A stretch of 64,000 nucleotides of DNA from Sporomusa malonica. GTDB lineage: Bacteria > Bacillota > Negativicutes > Sporomusales > Sporomusaceae. A model generated the notes under the pieces. The model was not told where the DNA came from, made no database searches, and saw nothing but the letters and a program-made list of their open reading frames with translations. The position numbers were made by a program, and so were the translations under genes. This document shows, in pieces, positions 1 to 8,081 of this stretch. Location of the stretch: the NCBI RefSeq assembly GCF_900176355.1, contig NZ_FWXI01000025.1, positions 1 through 64,000 on the forward strand, given 5' to 3'. Every line of letters begins with the position of its first letter. Positions within the stretch are counted from its first letter, which is position 1.

Positions 1-89
1 GAATTAAGATAAAGTACATAAACAGAACGCTGATAAACGCCGAAGGTACTTGGCTGGAAACGGCCTGGGAGATTAGGAAGTTGCTGGTT
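1..89 (+). rRNA. 3' part of a 5S rRNA-like sequence (partial, possibly degenerate)
   Basis: From about 38 to 88 the sequence matches the conserved 3' half of bacterial 5S rRNA: a CGCCGAAGGTACTTGGCTGG segment, a loop and a complementary GGCCTGGGAGATTAGGA segment. The stretch before it keeps only a loose GAATTAAG resemblance and seems about 10 bases longer than expected, so this may be a decayed or variant copy. The 5' half lies outside the window. A terminator follows directly. Confidence 0.6.
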
Positions 90-94
90 AGTAA

Positions 95-121
95 AGTACT
101 CACGAAAGTGAGTGCTTTTTT
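95..121 (+). terminator. Intrinsic terminator after the 5S-like sequence
   Basis: A 9-bp stem (95-103 with 108-116, one G-U pair) closes a GAAA loop and is followed by a run of Ts. It fits the end of an rRNA operon. Confidence 0.75.
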
Positions 122-191
122 GGTCTACCAGAATTTATAACGCAATTCTGTTGACATAAGAACGACTAAGGCTTCTGCCGGCGTCCTGAAG

Positions 192-216
192 GACTTGGCA
201 CAAGCCAAGTCTTTTC
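192..216 (+). terminator. Hairpin, possible terminator
   Basis: GACTTGGC (192-199) pairs perfectly with GCCAAGTC (204-211) around an ACAA loop, followed by TTTT and an AT-rich tract. No gene is visible just upstream, so its role is unclear. Confidence 0.4.
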
Positions 217-296
217 TTATTATATATAGCGAAAAAGCTTAGACCGTTCAGAGTACCCCAACTGCTGGAGGTGCATTTTGCTGTCTCAAATCTTGA

Positions 297-410
297 TGTG
301 ACTCCAAAAGTTAGACAATATAATTAAGCTGATAATGAGGATTGAATCCTGTATTGCATAGGATTCAGTCCTTTTAGTTTGCCTTGATTATTGTAAAAAG
401 ATATTCTCTT
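297..410 (-). mobile_element. Remnant of an IS3-family (IS150-like) insertion sequence end
   Basis: On the minus strand, 398 to 324 encodes the C-terminal tail of an IS3-family OrfB transposase (key residues FYNN, KLKGLNPMQYR, then a TAA stop at 324-326). Just beyond the stop lies TGTGACTCCAAAAGTTAGAC (297-316), which resembles the terminal inverted repeat of this family. A 13-bp inverted repeat (338-350 with 360-372) spans the last codons. Reading upstream, the frame hits a stop near 423, and the tail seems to lack a few residues compared with the usual YNN-RIKAKLKG form. Only this end survives, so it cannot transpose. From 411 to 620 I see nothing else recognisable. Confidence 0.6.
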
Positions 411-620
411 ATGACTACTAATCTAATGGCCTCAATGGTGCTATTGTGCGTAAGCCAGGCTGCCATCTATGCGTTTGTGGGTGCATTCTGGACCTGGCAC
501 TGATTTAGAAATAAGCGGCGGAAAATTTGCTGTTCAAATTCCCCGTGATCCATGGACGTGGTAGTGAAAAAAAGTGGCGGAAGGCTGCTGGAGTTCTGCA
601 TGGGGGGGACATATGACGGT

Positions 621-2135
621 TCAAATTTTATTGGCTTCGGTGAGGTCAAACCAAAACATAACACCGCCTTCACCATTTTCAACTCCATAACCATTGCCAT
701 GTAGTTCCTGGATAGCCCGCACAATAGATAGGCCTAACCCGTATCTGCCATATTCTCTAGTGCGGGCATCGTCTACTTTATAGAAACTTAACCATATTTT
801 CTCAAGGCTTTCTTCCGGTATTGGTTGGCCGGAGTTATAGACAAAGACTCTGATTTTATCTTCTATATTCAGAGCAGTAATCTTAATGAGATATGGCAGT
901 TCAGCGTGGTCAATGGCGTTAGTAAAAAGATTGAGAAGAATCTGCTCAATGCGCAATGGATCGCCATTGACCCAATGACTGGCTGTACTGGCATACTCAA
1001 GAGTAATAGCTCTTTTTTCCAGAACGGTCAGGTATTTTTTTGCAATATCTTTCAGCATAAGGTCAAGGTCAAAATCGGTTCTGTTTAATTGATATAGTCC
1101 TGATTCAATCTGGGAAAGGTTGAGCAAGTCTTTGACCAGCTTGTCCATTTTTTCAGCTTCATCAATAATTACCGAACAATAAAAATCTTTGCTAGCCGCA
1201 TCGCGTGCAATATCTTCCTTCAACCCTTCGGCATAGCCCAGTATCAGCGAGATCGGGGTTTTTAGTTCATGTGAAACACTGGAAACGAAGTATTTGCGCA
1301 TTTGATCCAGTGATCGTTCTTTCTCAACATCAGCCATTAGTTGCTGATTTTTTTTGTTTAGCTCAGAGATAGCAGCATCTAGTTGGTCAGATAAATAATT
1401 AATGTTTTGGCCAAGTTCGCCCAGCTCATCGCCACGGGTTACTGTACATTTCTGCGAAAAGTCAAGCTTAGACATGCGTTGGGCAATTCGATTAAGATCC
1501 AATATCGGTAATGTAAATTTCCTGGAAAAAAAGAAAGCCCAACCGCATCCTGCTAATAGTGTCAGTATTCCTGTTAAGGTCATAAAATGAGCTGCTGCAA
1601 CAGCGCTTTCTGACATAGGGGCGAGCGGTTGTCTGATGATTAAGATATCACCGTTTTTAAGCTGGCGTTCCAGAACCATGAACTCAATCTGTAACATCTG
1701 ATCGAGCTGTATCTCGAGGATAGTTTGGCTATTAATCGCTTGGCTGCTTTTGACTAATTGTGTTGATTTGGGTGGAATTCTGAACTGATTTTTCGGGGTA
1801 TAATTAGCATCTGCATTAGGTAGCAGCAGAGAATCTGGCGGCCTATGATTAATGAAGCGGTCGAAAGAGGTATACTTAATCGGACCAGTAGGCGCGAAGA
1901 TGATGACACCGGCCCCTAAGGTGTTTGCTGCCCGCTCCAGTTCCAGGGATATTTCTTCTGGGCTTCCGTGGTATAAGTCATTTATCGTTTGACTATTTGC
2001 CAGCAAGGCCTCTTGCTTTTGCCAGGTGTAGAATTTTTCTAGGCCAATCCCCATCAAGCTTAAGGATATAAGTACAAAAAATAGCATAAGACAGCTTAAA
2101 CTAACGAAGAGTCTTGTTTTAATAGATACTCTCAT
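621..2135 (-). CDS. Sensor histidine kinase (two-component system)
   Basis: A 504-residue membrane histidine kinase. It has an N-terminal membrane segment (about 8-33), an extracytoplasmic sensor region with no domain I recognise, a second membrane segment (about 182-203), a HAMP linker (about 205-258), a dimerisation domain with the phospho-acceptor His289 in SVSHELKTP, and an ATPase domain with a GLGLSIV motif. It overlaps the upstream regulator gene by 4 bases (ATGA), so the two are translationally coupled and are partners. The neighbouring divergent TolC-type efflux operon suggests that envelope stress or a toxic compound is the signal; that is inference. Confidence 0.92.
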   Translation of the reverse strand: MRVSIKTRLFVSLSCLMLFFVLISLSLMGIGLEKFYTWQKQEALLANSQTINDLYHGSPEEISLELERAANTLGAGVIIFAPTGPIKYTSFDRFINHRPPDSLLLPNADANYTPKNQFRIPPKSTQLVKSSQAINSQTILEIQLDQMLQIEFMVLERQLKNGDILIIRQPLAPMSESAVAAAHFMTLTGILTLLAGCGWAFFFSRKFTLPILDLNRIAQRMSKLDFSQKCTVTRGDELGELGQNINYLSDQLDAAISELNKKNQQLMADVEKERSLDQMRKYFVSSVSHELKTPISLILGYAEGLKEDIARDAASKDFYCSVIIDEAEKMDKLVKDLLNLSQIESGLYQLNRTDFDLDLMLKDIAKKYLTVLEKRAITLEYASTASHWVNGDPLRIEQILLNLFTNAIDHAELPYLIKITALNIEDKIRVFVYNSGQPIPEESLEKIWLSFYKVDDARTREYGRYGLGLSIVRAIQELHGNGYGVENGEGGVMFWFDLTEANKI

Positions 2136-2806
2136 TTGTCTTCCTCGAATCTATAACCATAACCCCGGATGGTATGTATAAGAATGCTTTTATCTCCTAG
2201 CTTATTTCTAAGCCTGTTTATATGAGTGTCCACAGTCCTTAGGTCGCCGAAGTAGTCATAAGTCCATACCTGGTCGAGAATTTGCTGGCGACTTAATGCG
2301 GTTCCGCTGTTTTTTGTCAAATAAAAAAGAAGTTCATATTCTTTGGGACTCAAATCAAGCAGTTGGTCGTCGATGAATACTTGGCGGGCGGCTGCATCAA
2401 TCAATAGGCCGCTATATAAGGCGGTTTTTTCTTTGTTTTCCTGATCAACTCGCCGGAACAGCGCATTCACCCGTGCTGTCAGGACCTTAGGACTAAACGG
2501 CTTGGTGACATATTCGTCGGCGCCCAGCTCAAAGGCCACAAGCTGATCGGCTTCTTCTCCCTTGGCTGTCAGCATGATAACCGGAATGTTAGCGATTTTC
2601 CTGATTTCTTTGCATACCATCAAGCCATCCAGTTTTGGCATCATGACATCAAGAATAACCAAATCCACCTTTTCTTTAGGCAAAAGCTCAAGAGCTAATT
2701 GTCCATTATCTGCCTCAAGTATGCTGTAGCCTTCGCGTATAAGGAAGTCGGCAACCAGTTTTCTCATGCGTAGTTCATCATCAACAATTAAAACTGTTTT
2801 ATTCAT
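2132..2806 (-). CDS. OmpR/WalR-family response regulator
   Basis: A 224-residue regulator with a receiver domain (phospho-acceptor Asp53 in ILDVMMP, switch Lys in YVTKPF) and a C-terminal winged-helix DNA-binding domain (VDTHINRLRNK). The open frame runs 20 codons further upstream, but the ATG at 2806 has AGAGGAGAC at correct spacing, so I start there. It is cotranscribed with the histidine kinase at 621-2135. Direct repeats of GTAACAA with an 11-bp period lie in the short divergent promoter region, consistent with control of itself and of the efflux operon starting at 2918. Confidence 0.93.
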   Translation of the reverse strand: MNKTVLIVDDELRMRKLVADFLIREGYSILEADNGQLALELLPKEKVDLVILDVMMPKLDGLMVCKEIRKIANIPVIMLTAKGEEADQLVAFELGADEYVTKPFSPKVLTARVNALFRRVDQENKEKTALYSGLLIDAAARQVFIDDQLLDLSPKEYELLFYLTKNSGTALSRQQILDQVWTYDYFGDLRTVDTHINRLRNKLGDKSILIHTIRGYGYRFEEDK

Positions 2807-2848
2807 AAAAGTCTCCTCTGAGGAAAATATTGCGTAAATATAACTTTC

Positions 2849-2866
2849 GTAACAAAAATGTAACAA
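2849..2866. promoter_or_regulatory. Direct repeats, likely OmpR-family response regulator site
   Basis: GTAACAA occurs at 2849 and again at 2860, an 11-bp period, with a further TAAC at 2841. The repeats lie between the divergent regulator (start 2806) and efflux operon (start 2918). OmpR/PhoP-family dimers bind such tandem repeats; the assignment to the regulator at 2132-2806 is inference. Confidence 0.5.
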
Positions 2867-2917
2867 ATCTCCTTCATAATTAAGGGTAGTGGATAAGTAG
2901 CATGAAGGAGAATACCT

Positions 2918-4225
2918 GTGAAACCAAATAAAAAAGGGCGTATTGCCAAATTGTTAGGAACAATATGGATTGTGTTTGCACTGAGTCAGCCGGTGATGGC
3001 TGCGTCGATTGAGTTATCGTTAGACGATAGTATTGCTCTGGCATTAAAAAATAACGCCGATCTAAAAATCGCTCAATCCAGCAGAGAAAAGACATATTGG
3101 ACAGTTAAACAAGCAGAATCAAATAAAAACTTAGATGTAAGCCTTGCTCACACAGATACGCGCTATAGTTCACCGGTAACGATTACTGATAACCAGAGCA
3201 GTGCTAATAAATTTAACAATCAGCTGTCGCTCAGTATTCCGATTTATTCAGGCGGAAAATTAGAAAGCCAAGTCGAGCAAGCAAAACTTGATCTTAAAGT
3301 TGCTGACCTTACTATAGATTTGACAAAACAACAGCTCAGGCAAACTGTGACTACCTACTATTTCAATGTGCTGCACTATCGCAACGAAGTGAAAGTAAAT
3401 CAAGGAACGGTGGATAATTATGCTGCCCACTTAAAAAATGTGCAGGATCAATACCGAATCGGGACTGTGGCCAAGTCTGACGTACTCGCAAGTCAGGTTG
3501 AGCTAGCCAATGCAGAGGACGATCTTATCCAGGCTCAAAGCAACTATCAATTGGCAGTAGCCAAACTTAATCATGTCATCGGACTCCCGCTTGTCAGTGA
3601 GTTAACACTTAAAGAAGACTTGAAGTATCAAACCTATCCTGCCACCTTTGAAGACTGTACTCAAACCGCCTTAGTTAACCGGCCTGAGATCGCCGAATAT
3701 CAGGCAAAAATTGCCAGTGCCCAGGCAGATATCAAGATTGCCAAAAGCGGCTACTTACCAACTGTTGAATTTGCCCTGTCCCAAAACTGGTATGACAAAG
3801 ATTTCCCTGGCCTAGACAATAGCAATTGGCAAGCAACGCTGACAACCTCCTTGAATCTATTTGACTCAGGTCTTAACAAGTCTAAGGTTAAACAGTCAAA
3901 GTACAACTTAGACACAGTGCAGGAACAAGCAAGACAGCAGCGAGACACGGTATTGTTAGAGGTGCGCGAGTATTACTTGAGCATGCGCGAAGCCGAAAAA
4001 CGGATTGATATCAAGAAAGTAGCGGTTGAGCAGGCTGAAGAGAGTCTGAAAATTGCCGAGGCTCGTTACAAGGTGGGCGTGGGCACAAATCTAGCCGTTT
4101 TTGACGCCGTAGTGGCTTTAAACCAGGCTAAGTTGAACGACATTAAGGCTTTATATGACTATAATACCAGCAAAGCCCAACTTGAAAAAGCCATAGGTAC
4201 AGCAATTGAGGAGAAACGAGGTTAG
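2918..4225 (+). CDS. TolC-family outer membrane efflux protein
   Basis: A 435-residue outer-membrane channel with a signal peptide (about 1-28, ending PVMAA). Two homologous halves are typical of the OEP family: long helical segments rich in A, Q and K around the motifs LDDSIALALKNN and a second-half counterpart. It starts at GTG with GAAGGAG upstream. It would connect an inner-membrane transporter to the outside through the outer membrane, which implies a diderm cell. It is the first gene of a TolC/adaptor/permease operon (2-base gap to the adaptor gene). A second paralogue lies at 25225-26481. Confidence 0.9.
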   Translation: MKPNKKGRIAKLLGTIWIVFALSQPVMAASIELSLDDSIALALKNNADLKIAQSSREKTYWTVKQAESNKNLDVSLAHTDTRYSSPVTITDNQSSANKFNNQLSLSIPIYSGGKLESQVEQAKLDLKVADLTIDLTKQQLRQTVTTYYFNVLHYRNEVKVNQGTVDNYAAHLKNVQDQYRIGTVAKSDVLASQVELANAEDDLIQAQSNYQLAVAKLNHVIGLPLVSELTLKEDLKYQTYPATFEDCTQTALVNRPEIAEYQAKIASAQADIKIAKSGYLPTVEFALSQNWYDKDFPGLDNSNWQATLTTSLNLFDSGLNKSKVKQSKYNLDTVQEQARQQRDTVLLEVREYYLSMREAEKRIDIKKVAVEQAEESLKIAEARYKVGVGTNLAVFDAVVALNQAKLNDIKALYDYNTSKAQLEKAIGTAIEEKRG

Positions 4226-4227
4226 GT

Positions 4228-5307
4228 ATGCAAAGATTTTGGGAGAAAATTAAGCAATATAAAGGGTGGGTCATCGTGCTTGTTGTGGTGGCACTGGCTG
4301 CAGCAGGCGGGGCAGCCTATTTTGCTAAGCGGAACACTGCAGTTGTTGCCGAGGCAACAACAAGTACTGTAGGGCTCAGTGATATTACTGCGACAGTGTC
4401 AGCTACAGGAACGATTTCAGCCGTTAACTCAGTTGAGATCAGTTCACGCGTAACCGGTCTAATCAAACGATTGAATGTAAAAGAAAATGACAGAGTAACA
4501 GCCGGACAGGTATTAGTTGTGCTGGATGATTCTACTCTCAGAGCGCAATTGGCCCAGTATGAGGCCCAATTATCAAACTATGCCTCTATCTATGAGCGGA
4601 GTAAACAACTGGCAGATATCGGCGGACAGTCACTTCAGCAGCTGGAAGCTGACCGTACAAACTATCTTGTAGCCCAGGCTACCTATAACAATTATGCATT
4701 ACAACTAGACTATTATGTAATCAAGGCGCCCCTTGATGGCATTGTAGTCGGCAAGCCTACGCCTGCCGGCCAGACGGTAGCTCAGGGTATCTCTACGCCG
4801 CAGGTTATTATGACAATTGACGATATGTCCCAAATGCAGATTAAGGTGCTTGTTGATGAAACCGACATTGGCAGGATTAAGGTTGGGCAAACGGTGTCCT
4901 TCAGCGTAGATTCTTATACCGATAGAAAATTTTCCGGTAAGGTAACAAGTATCTCCAAGAGTGCTACCACCTCATCGAATGTGGTCTATTATCCGGTCTA
5001 TGTTGATGTTGATTCGCCAGGAGGCTTATTATATCCTACTATGACAGCCAGGGTTACGGTCAATGTCGGTGAGAGCAAAAATGCACTTGTGGTGCCATTA
5101 GCGGCAATTAAGGAAGAAAAGGAACAAAAGTATGTTCAAGTGATGGTGAACGGTAAATCTGAAAAGGCATTGGTCAAAGTCGGTTTGAGTGATGATGAAA
5201 AAGTAGAAATCCTAAGCGGCTTAAATGAAGGCGATCAGGTTGTGCTGCCTGCAGCCAAGGCAAAAACAGCAACAAGCAACAATAATCAAGGGCCGCCTCC
5301 CATGTAG
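4228..5307 (+). CDS. Periplasmic adaptor (membrane fusion) protein, MacA/HlyD type
   Basis: A 359-residue adaptor with one N-terminal membrane anchor (about 13-33), a biotinyl-lipoyl-like domain split by a short helical hairpin (VNSVEISSRVTG at the start and IKAPLDGIVVGK at the return), a beta-barrel domain and a membrane-proximal domain. It bridges an inner-membrane MacB-like permease and TolC. The C-terminal tail is short and Gln/Pro rich. It lies between the TolC gene (2-base gap) and the permease gene (29-base gap). The paralogue at 26519-27625 is in the complete version of this operon. Confidence 0.9.
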   Translation: MQRFWEKIKQYKGWVIVLVVVALAAAGGAAYFAKRNTAVVAEATTSTVGLSDITATVSATGTISAVNSVEISSRVTGLIKRLNVKENDRVTAGQVLVVLDDSTLRAQLAQYEAQLSNYASIYERSKQLADIGGQSLQQLEADRTNYLVAQATYNNYALQLDYYVIKAPLDGIVVGKPTPAGQTVAQGISTPQVIMTIDDMSQMQIKVLVDETDIGRIKVGQTVSFSVDSYTDRKFSGKVTSISKSATTSSNVVYYPVYVDVDSPGGLLYPTMTARVTVNVGESKNALVVPLAAIKEEKEQKYVQVMVNGKSEKALVKVGLSDDEKVEILSGLNEGDQVVLPAAKAKTATSNNNQGPPPM

Positions 5308-5336
5308 AGGTAAAGTGAAATAGAGGGGGTGAGGTC

Positions 5337-6554
5337 ATGTTTTGGGAAAGTGTTTTAATTGCATTCGAGGGGCTCAGAGCAAATAAGCTTCGAGCCATCC
5401 TTACTATGCTGGGCATTATCATTGGTGTTGGCGCTGTTATTGCCATGGTGTCTATTGGCTTAGGTGTGCAGCAAAAAGTACAAGCTTCGATTGCCAGTCA
5501 GGGCAGCAACCTGCTCATCATTATGCCTGGCGCTAATTCTCCTTCAGGCGGGGTACGTCTGGCAGCAGGCTCCAATATTACGCTGACCAAACAGGATGCC
5601 CAAGCCATTGCCCGCGAAATTGTCGGTATTAGTTATGTTGCACCTGCTGTCAGCCAACAGTTTCAGATTATCTATAATAATCAGAACTGGAAAACCAGTG
5701 TCCAGGGGACTACGCCGGAGTTTTTGACGATCCGTAATTTTGAGGTTGCCTCTGGCAGTTTTTTTAGTAGTCGGGATGATAATGCCCGGGCCCGGGTGGC
5801 TGTACTGGGGCAAACAGTAGCAACCAATCTGTTTGGCAATATCAGCCCGGTAGGTCAGACCATCCGTATGGGCAACGCCCCCTTTCGGGTCGTTGGGGTA
5901 CTGGCAAGCAAAGGTCAATCCTCAATGGGGCAGGATCAGGACGACTTGGTTCTTGTGCCGCTAAGCACAGCGCAAGAGCGGATGATGGGGATTACATACA
6001 TAAACAGCATCAGTGTCCAGGTAGAGAGCGAGAAACTGATTGATCAGGCCCAAAATGATATTACTACCCTTTTACGGGCGCGTCACCGTTTAGCGGCGAA
6101 TGCCGACAATGATTTCTCAGTACGCAATCTGACAGCACTGTTGGCGATGATGACCGAGACTACCAGCACCATTACGATATTACTGGGTAACATTGCTGCT
6201 ATCTCTTTGGTGGTCGGCGGTATTGGGATTATGAATATCATGCTGGTTTCAGTAACTGAGCGGACACGGGAGATCGGTATCAGGAAGGCCTTGGGGGCCA
6301 CTTACCGGAATGTCTTGCTGCAATTTCTGATTGAGGCCATTGTTATCAGTGTTACCGGTGGTTTGGCTGGCATCTTGCTGGGAGTGGCTGGAGCCCGCGT
6401 GATATCGCTGGTCGCCGGCTGGAATACCGTTATTTCCCCATTGGCCATTATCGCCGCCTTTGGTGTGTCAGTCATGATCGGCGTTTTCTTCGGAATTTAT
6501 CCTGCACGCAAAGCAGCGCTCTTGCACCCTATTGATGCACTAAGATACGAGTAG
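5337..6554 (+). CDS. MacB-like ABC permease without its own ATPase
   Basis: A 405-residue FtsX/MacB-type permease with an N-terminal membrane helix (about 18-42, LTMLGIIIGVGAVIAMVSIG), a large periplasmic MacB_PCD domain and three C-terminal helices ending in GIYPARKAALLHPIDALRYE. E. coli MacB has a fused N-terminal ATPase; here there is none, and no separate ATPase gene lies in this operon. The paralogue at 28378-29592 is very similar and follows a dedicated ATPase gene. Either that ATPase (27693-28376) serves both systems, or another one elsewhere does. Confidence 0.88.
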   Translation: MFWESVLIAFEGLRANKLRAILTMLGIIIGVGAVIAMVSIGLGVQQKVQASIASQGSNLLIIMPGANSPSGGVRLAAGSNITLTKQDAQAIAREIVGISYVAPAVSQQFQIIYNNQNWKTSVQGTTPEFLTIRNFEVASGSFFSSRDDNARARVAVLGQTVATNLFGNISPVGQTIRMGNAPFRVVGVLASKGQSSMGQDQDDLVLVPLSTAQERMMGITYINSISVQVESEKLIDQAQNDITTLLRARHRLAANADNDFSVRNLTALLAMMTETTSTITILLGNIAAISLVVGGIGIMNIMLVSVTERTREIGIRKALGATYRNVLLQFLIEAIVISVTGGLAGILLGVAGARVISLVAGWNTVISPLAIIAAFGVSVMIGVFFGIYPARKAALLHPIDALRYE

Positions 6555-6580
6555 TAACAATAAATATAAAGGTAAAGCCA

Positions 6581-6622
6581 AGGCACCCAATCATCATGTA
6601 GTGTAGATGATTGGGTGCCTTA
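6581..6622 (+). terminator. Terminator of the first efflux operon
   Basis: A 15-bp perfect stem (6581-6595 with 6606-6620) with a 10-base loop lies just after the permease stop. The T-tract is weak. Confidence 0.6.
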
Positions 6623-6678
6623 ATTAAAATTCAATGCTGTTGTTTTACGGTTATAACATAGAAGGTTATCCGAGTAAA

Positions 6679-6762
6679 CTAGCTCAGGTCTAGTATTTTA
6701 TTAACGCGGTGCAAGAAAAAGAGATATCCTGCCGCAACCAATAGGTAAAATATTGTTTCCAT
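6679..6762 (-). CDS. 27-residue single-span membrane peptide (previously unlisted small gene)
   Basis: An ATG at 6762 is preceded by a perfect AGGAGG with 9-base spacing and opens a 27-codon frame ending in TAG at 6679-6681. The peptide has one hydrophobic helix (about residues 4-16, IFYLLVAAGYLFF) followed by a basic and then polar tail (HRVNKILDLS). This is the architecture of small regulatory or transporter-associated membrane peptides. I do not recognise a family. It is antisense to nothing and lies alone between the first efflux operon and the orphan regulator at 7064. A TACAT-N4-ATGTA palindrome sits 76 bases upstream. Confidence 0.55.
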   Translation of the reverse strand: METIFYLLVAAGYLFFLHRVNKILDLS

Positions 6763-6837
6763 CAATGAGTACCTCCTGATTGTAATATGCAAGAAGGTAA
6801 CTGGTTTTTCTTCAAAGATAATCGTGTTGACATTATG

Positions 6838-6851
6838 TACATTATAATGTA
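6838..6851. promoter_or_regulatory. Perfect 14-bp palindrome, candidate operator (TACAT-N4-ATGTA)
   Basis: TACATTATAATGTA is a perfect inverted repeat with the 5-4-5 spacing used by CRP/FNR-family regulators. A one-base variant occurs at 58561-58574 over the promoter of the FmdE operon. Here it lies upstream of the 27-residue peptide (minus strand) and, further off, of the regulator at 7064. Confidence 0.4.
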
Positions 6852-6866
6852 GGTTTTTTAGAAATT

Positions 6867-6957
6867 TATTTGAAAGAAATTAATCCAAGCACAACTAAAA
6901 GCGAAGCTGACGCCTGCATCTTCCTTCTCAGCCTAGTGCTTAATTCTTTTCAAATAA
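6867..6957. repeat. Long imperfect inverted repeat
   Basis: An 18-base arm at 6867-6884 is complementary to 6940-6957 at 16 of 18 positions. Inner complementary blocks include AGCAC with GTGCT and GCTGA with TCAGC, so the whole 91 bases could fold into one branched hairpin. It could be a structured RNA, a degenerate miniature element or a leader of the regulator at 7064. Confidence 0.45.
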
Positions 6958-7029
6958 ATATTTAAACTAAATAAATTTCCAATATTTATCTGACAGAATA
7001 GAATATATGGAACCCAAGGATGGGTAATT

Positions 7030-7043
7030 TTCACAAGGTTGTG
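7030..7043 (+). promoter_or_regulatory. Conserved leader hairpin of the response regulator gene
   Basis: TTCACAAGGTTGTG sits 20 bases upstream of the GTG start at 7064. The same motif lies upstream of the two paralogous regulators at 22857 and 24946. CACA and TGTG pair around an AGG-containing loop, so it may act in the mRNA. Confidence 0.5.
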
Positions 7044-7063
7044 GTTACAAAGGGTGTAGTTAC

Positions 7064-7750
7064 GTGAAACTACTGCTCGTAGAAGACGAAAGTAAACTAG
7101 TTGACTCATTATCGCATTTATTAAAAAAGAATGGCTTCGTAGTGGATGCCGCGCTTGATGGCCAAACAGGCCTGGAAATGGCCTGCACCGGTATCTATGA
7201 TATTATTGTGCTAGACCGCATGCTGCCCTATCAGGATGGAGTATCTTTACTAAAGGAATTTCGCGGTCTGGGCCATGATATCCCTGTTATCTTCTTAACT
7301 GCCAAGGATTCGCCTGAAGACCGGGCCGAGGGCCTGGATGCGGGCGCTGACGATTACTTGATTAAGCCCTTTTACTCGGTTGAGTTATTAGCGCGGCTCA
7401 GAGCCTTAACCCGTCGTCGCGGCAAAGAACTAGCGGAAACTGTATTAGCTGCCGACGACATTGTCTTAAACCCGCTGCGCTGCCAAGTAGTAAAAGGCAA
7501 TGAGGTAGTTCAGTTAACACTGAAGGAATCCCAATTGTTGGAGCTGTTAATCCGTAACTACGGACATGTAGTGACCAAAGAGCAAATTATCCAAAAGGTA
7601 TGGGGATACTTTTCTGAAGCTGAGTTTACCACCGTCAATCTGTATATTCATTACCTGCGAAAAAAACTCAAGATATCTAATCTGAAAACCGTATGGGGCG
7701 TAGGTTATTGTTTGCATAAAAGTAAAGATGCGCTAAGTGCGGCAAATTAA
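7064..7750 (+). CDS. Orphan OmpR-family response regulator
   Basis: A 228-residue regulator starting at GTG. It has a receiver domain (Asp51 in IIVLDRMLP, Lys in YLIKPF) and a winged-helix output domain (VNLYIHYLRKKL). There is no adjacent kinase gene. It is closely similar over its whole length to the regulator at 22174-22857 and more distantly to 24269-24946, so the three arose by duplication. The kinase at 22990-24279 might phosphorylate more than one of them; that is inference. It lies just after the ATPase-less efflux operon and may control it. Confidence 0.9.
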   Translation: MKLLLVEDESKLVDSLSHLLKKNGFVVDAALDGQTGLEMACTGIYDIIVLDRMLPYQDGVSLLKEFRGLGHDIPVIFLTAKDSPEDRAEGLDAGADDYLIKPFYSVELLARLRALTRRRGKELAETVLAADDIVLNPLRCQVVKGNEVVQLTLKESQLLELLIRNYGHVVTKEQIIQKVWGYFSEAEFTTVNLYIHYLRKKLKISNLKTVWGVGYCLHKSKDALSAAN

Positions 7751-7917
7751 GCTCAAAGGCTGCCCAAAGATGAGCAGCTAAAGTTGCTTTTTAATGTAAG
7801 CGCAATACTTTCGCATCATTCTATGGTCATTATGTACAGCAGCTTCCCTTCAGGCAATCCCGTCAGTTTTCGGTCCTTTTAAGTCAGCGGCAACATTGGA
7901 CTACTAGGGGCAGCCTA

Positions 7918-7958
7918 AAACCAGCTAGATTTCTGAAAAAGGTCTAGCTGGTTTAATT
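7918..7958 (+). terminator. Hairpin, probable terminator
   Basis: CCAGCTAGA (7921-7929) pairs perfectly with TCTAGCTGG (7943-7951), extended by AAA/TTT, then TTTAATTT. The rest of 7751-8081 holds nothing I can identify. Confidence 0.5.
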
Positions 7959-8081
7959 TATATTTCAAACGATTATTTAATATTATATATATAATATTAA
8001 ATATCATTTGAGGATAAAATCCTATTTGATTGCTACATAATTGCGGGGGCTTTAAACTGCTGTTAAAAGGAGAATTAAATT

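Noticed and set aside
467..724. Minus-strand frame of 85 codons next to the IS scar
   Set aside because: It overlaps the start of a real kinase gene in another frame and has no recognisable features.
7780..7917. Possible structured RNA between the regulator and the PIN-like gene
   Set aside because: Some weak pairings (GGTCC/GGAC) but no consistent fold and no promoter or T-run until the hairpin at 7918.
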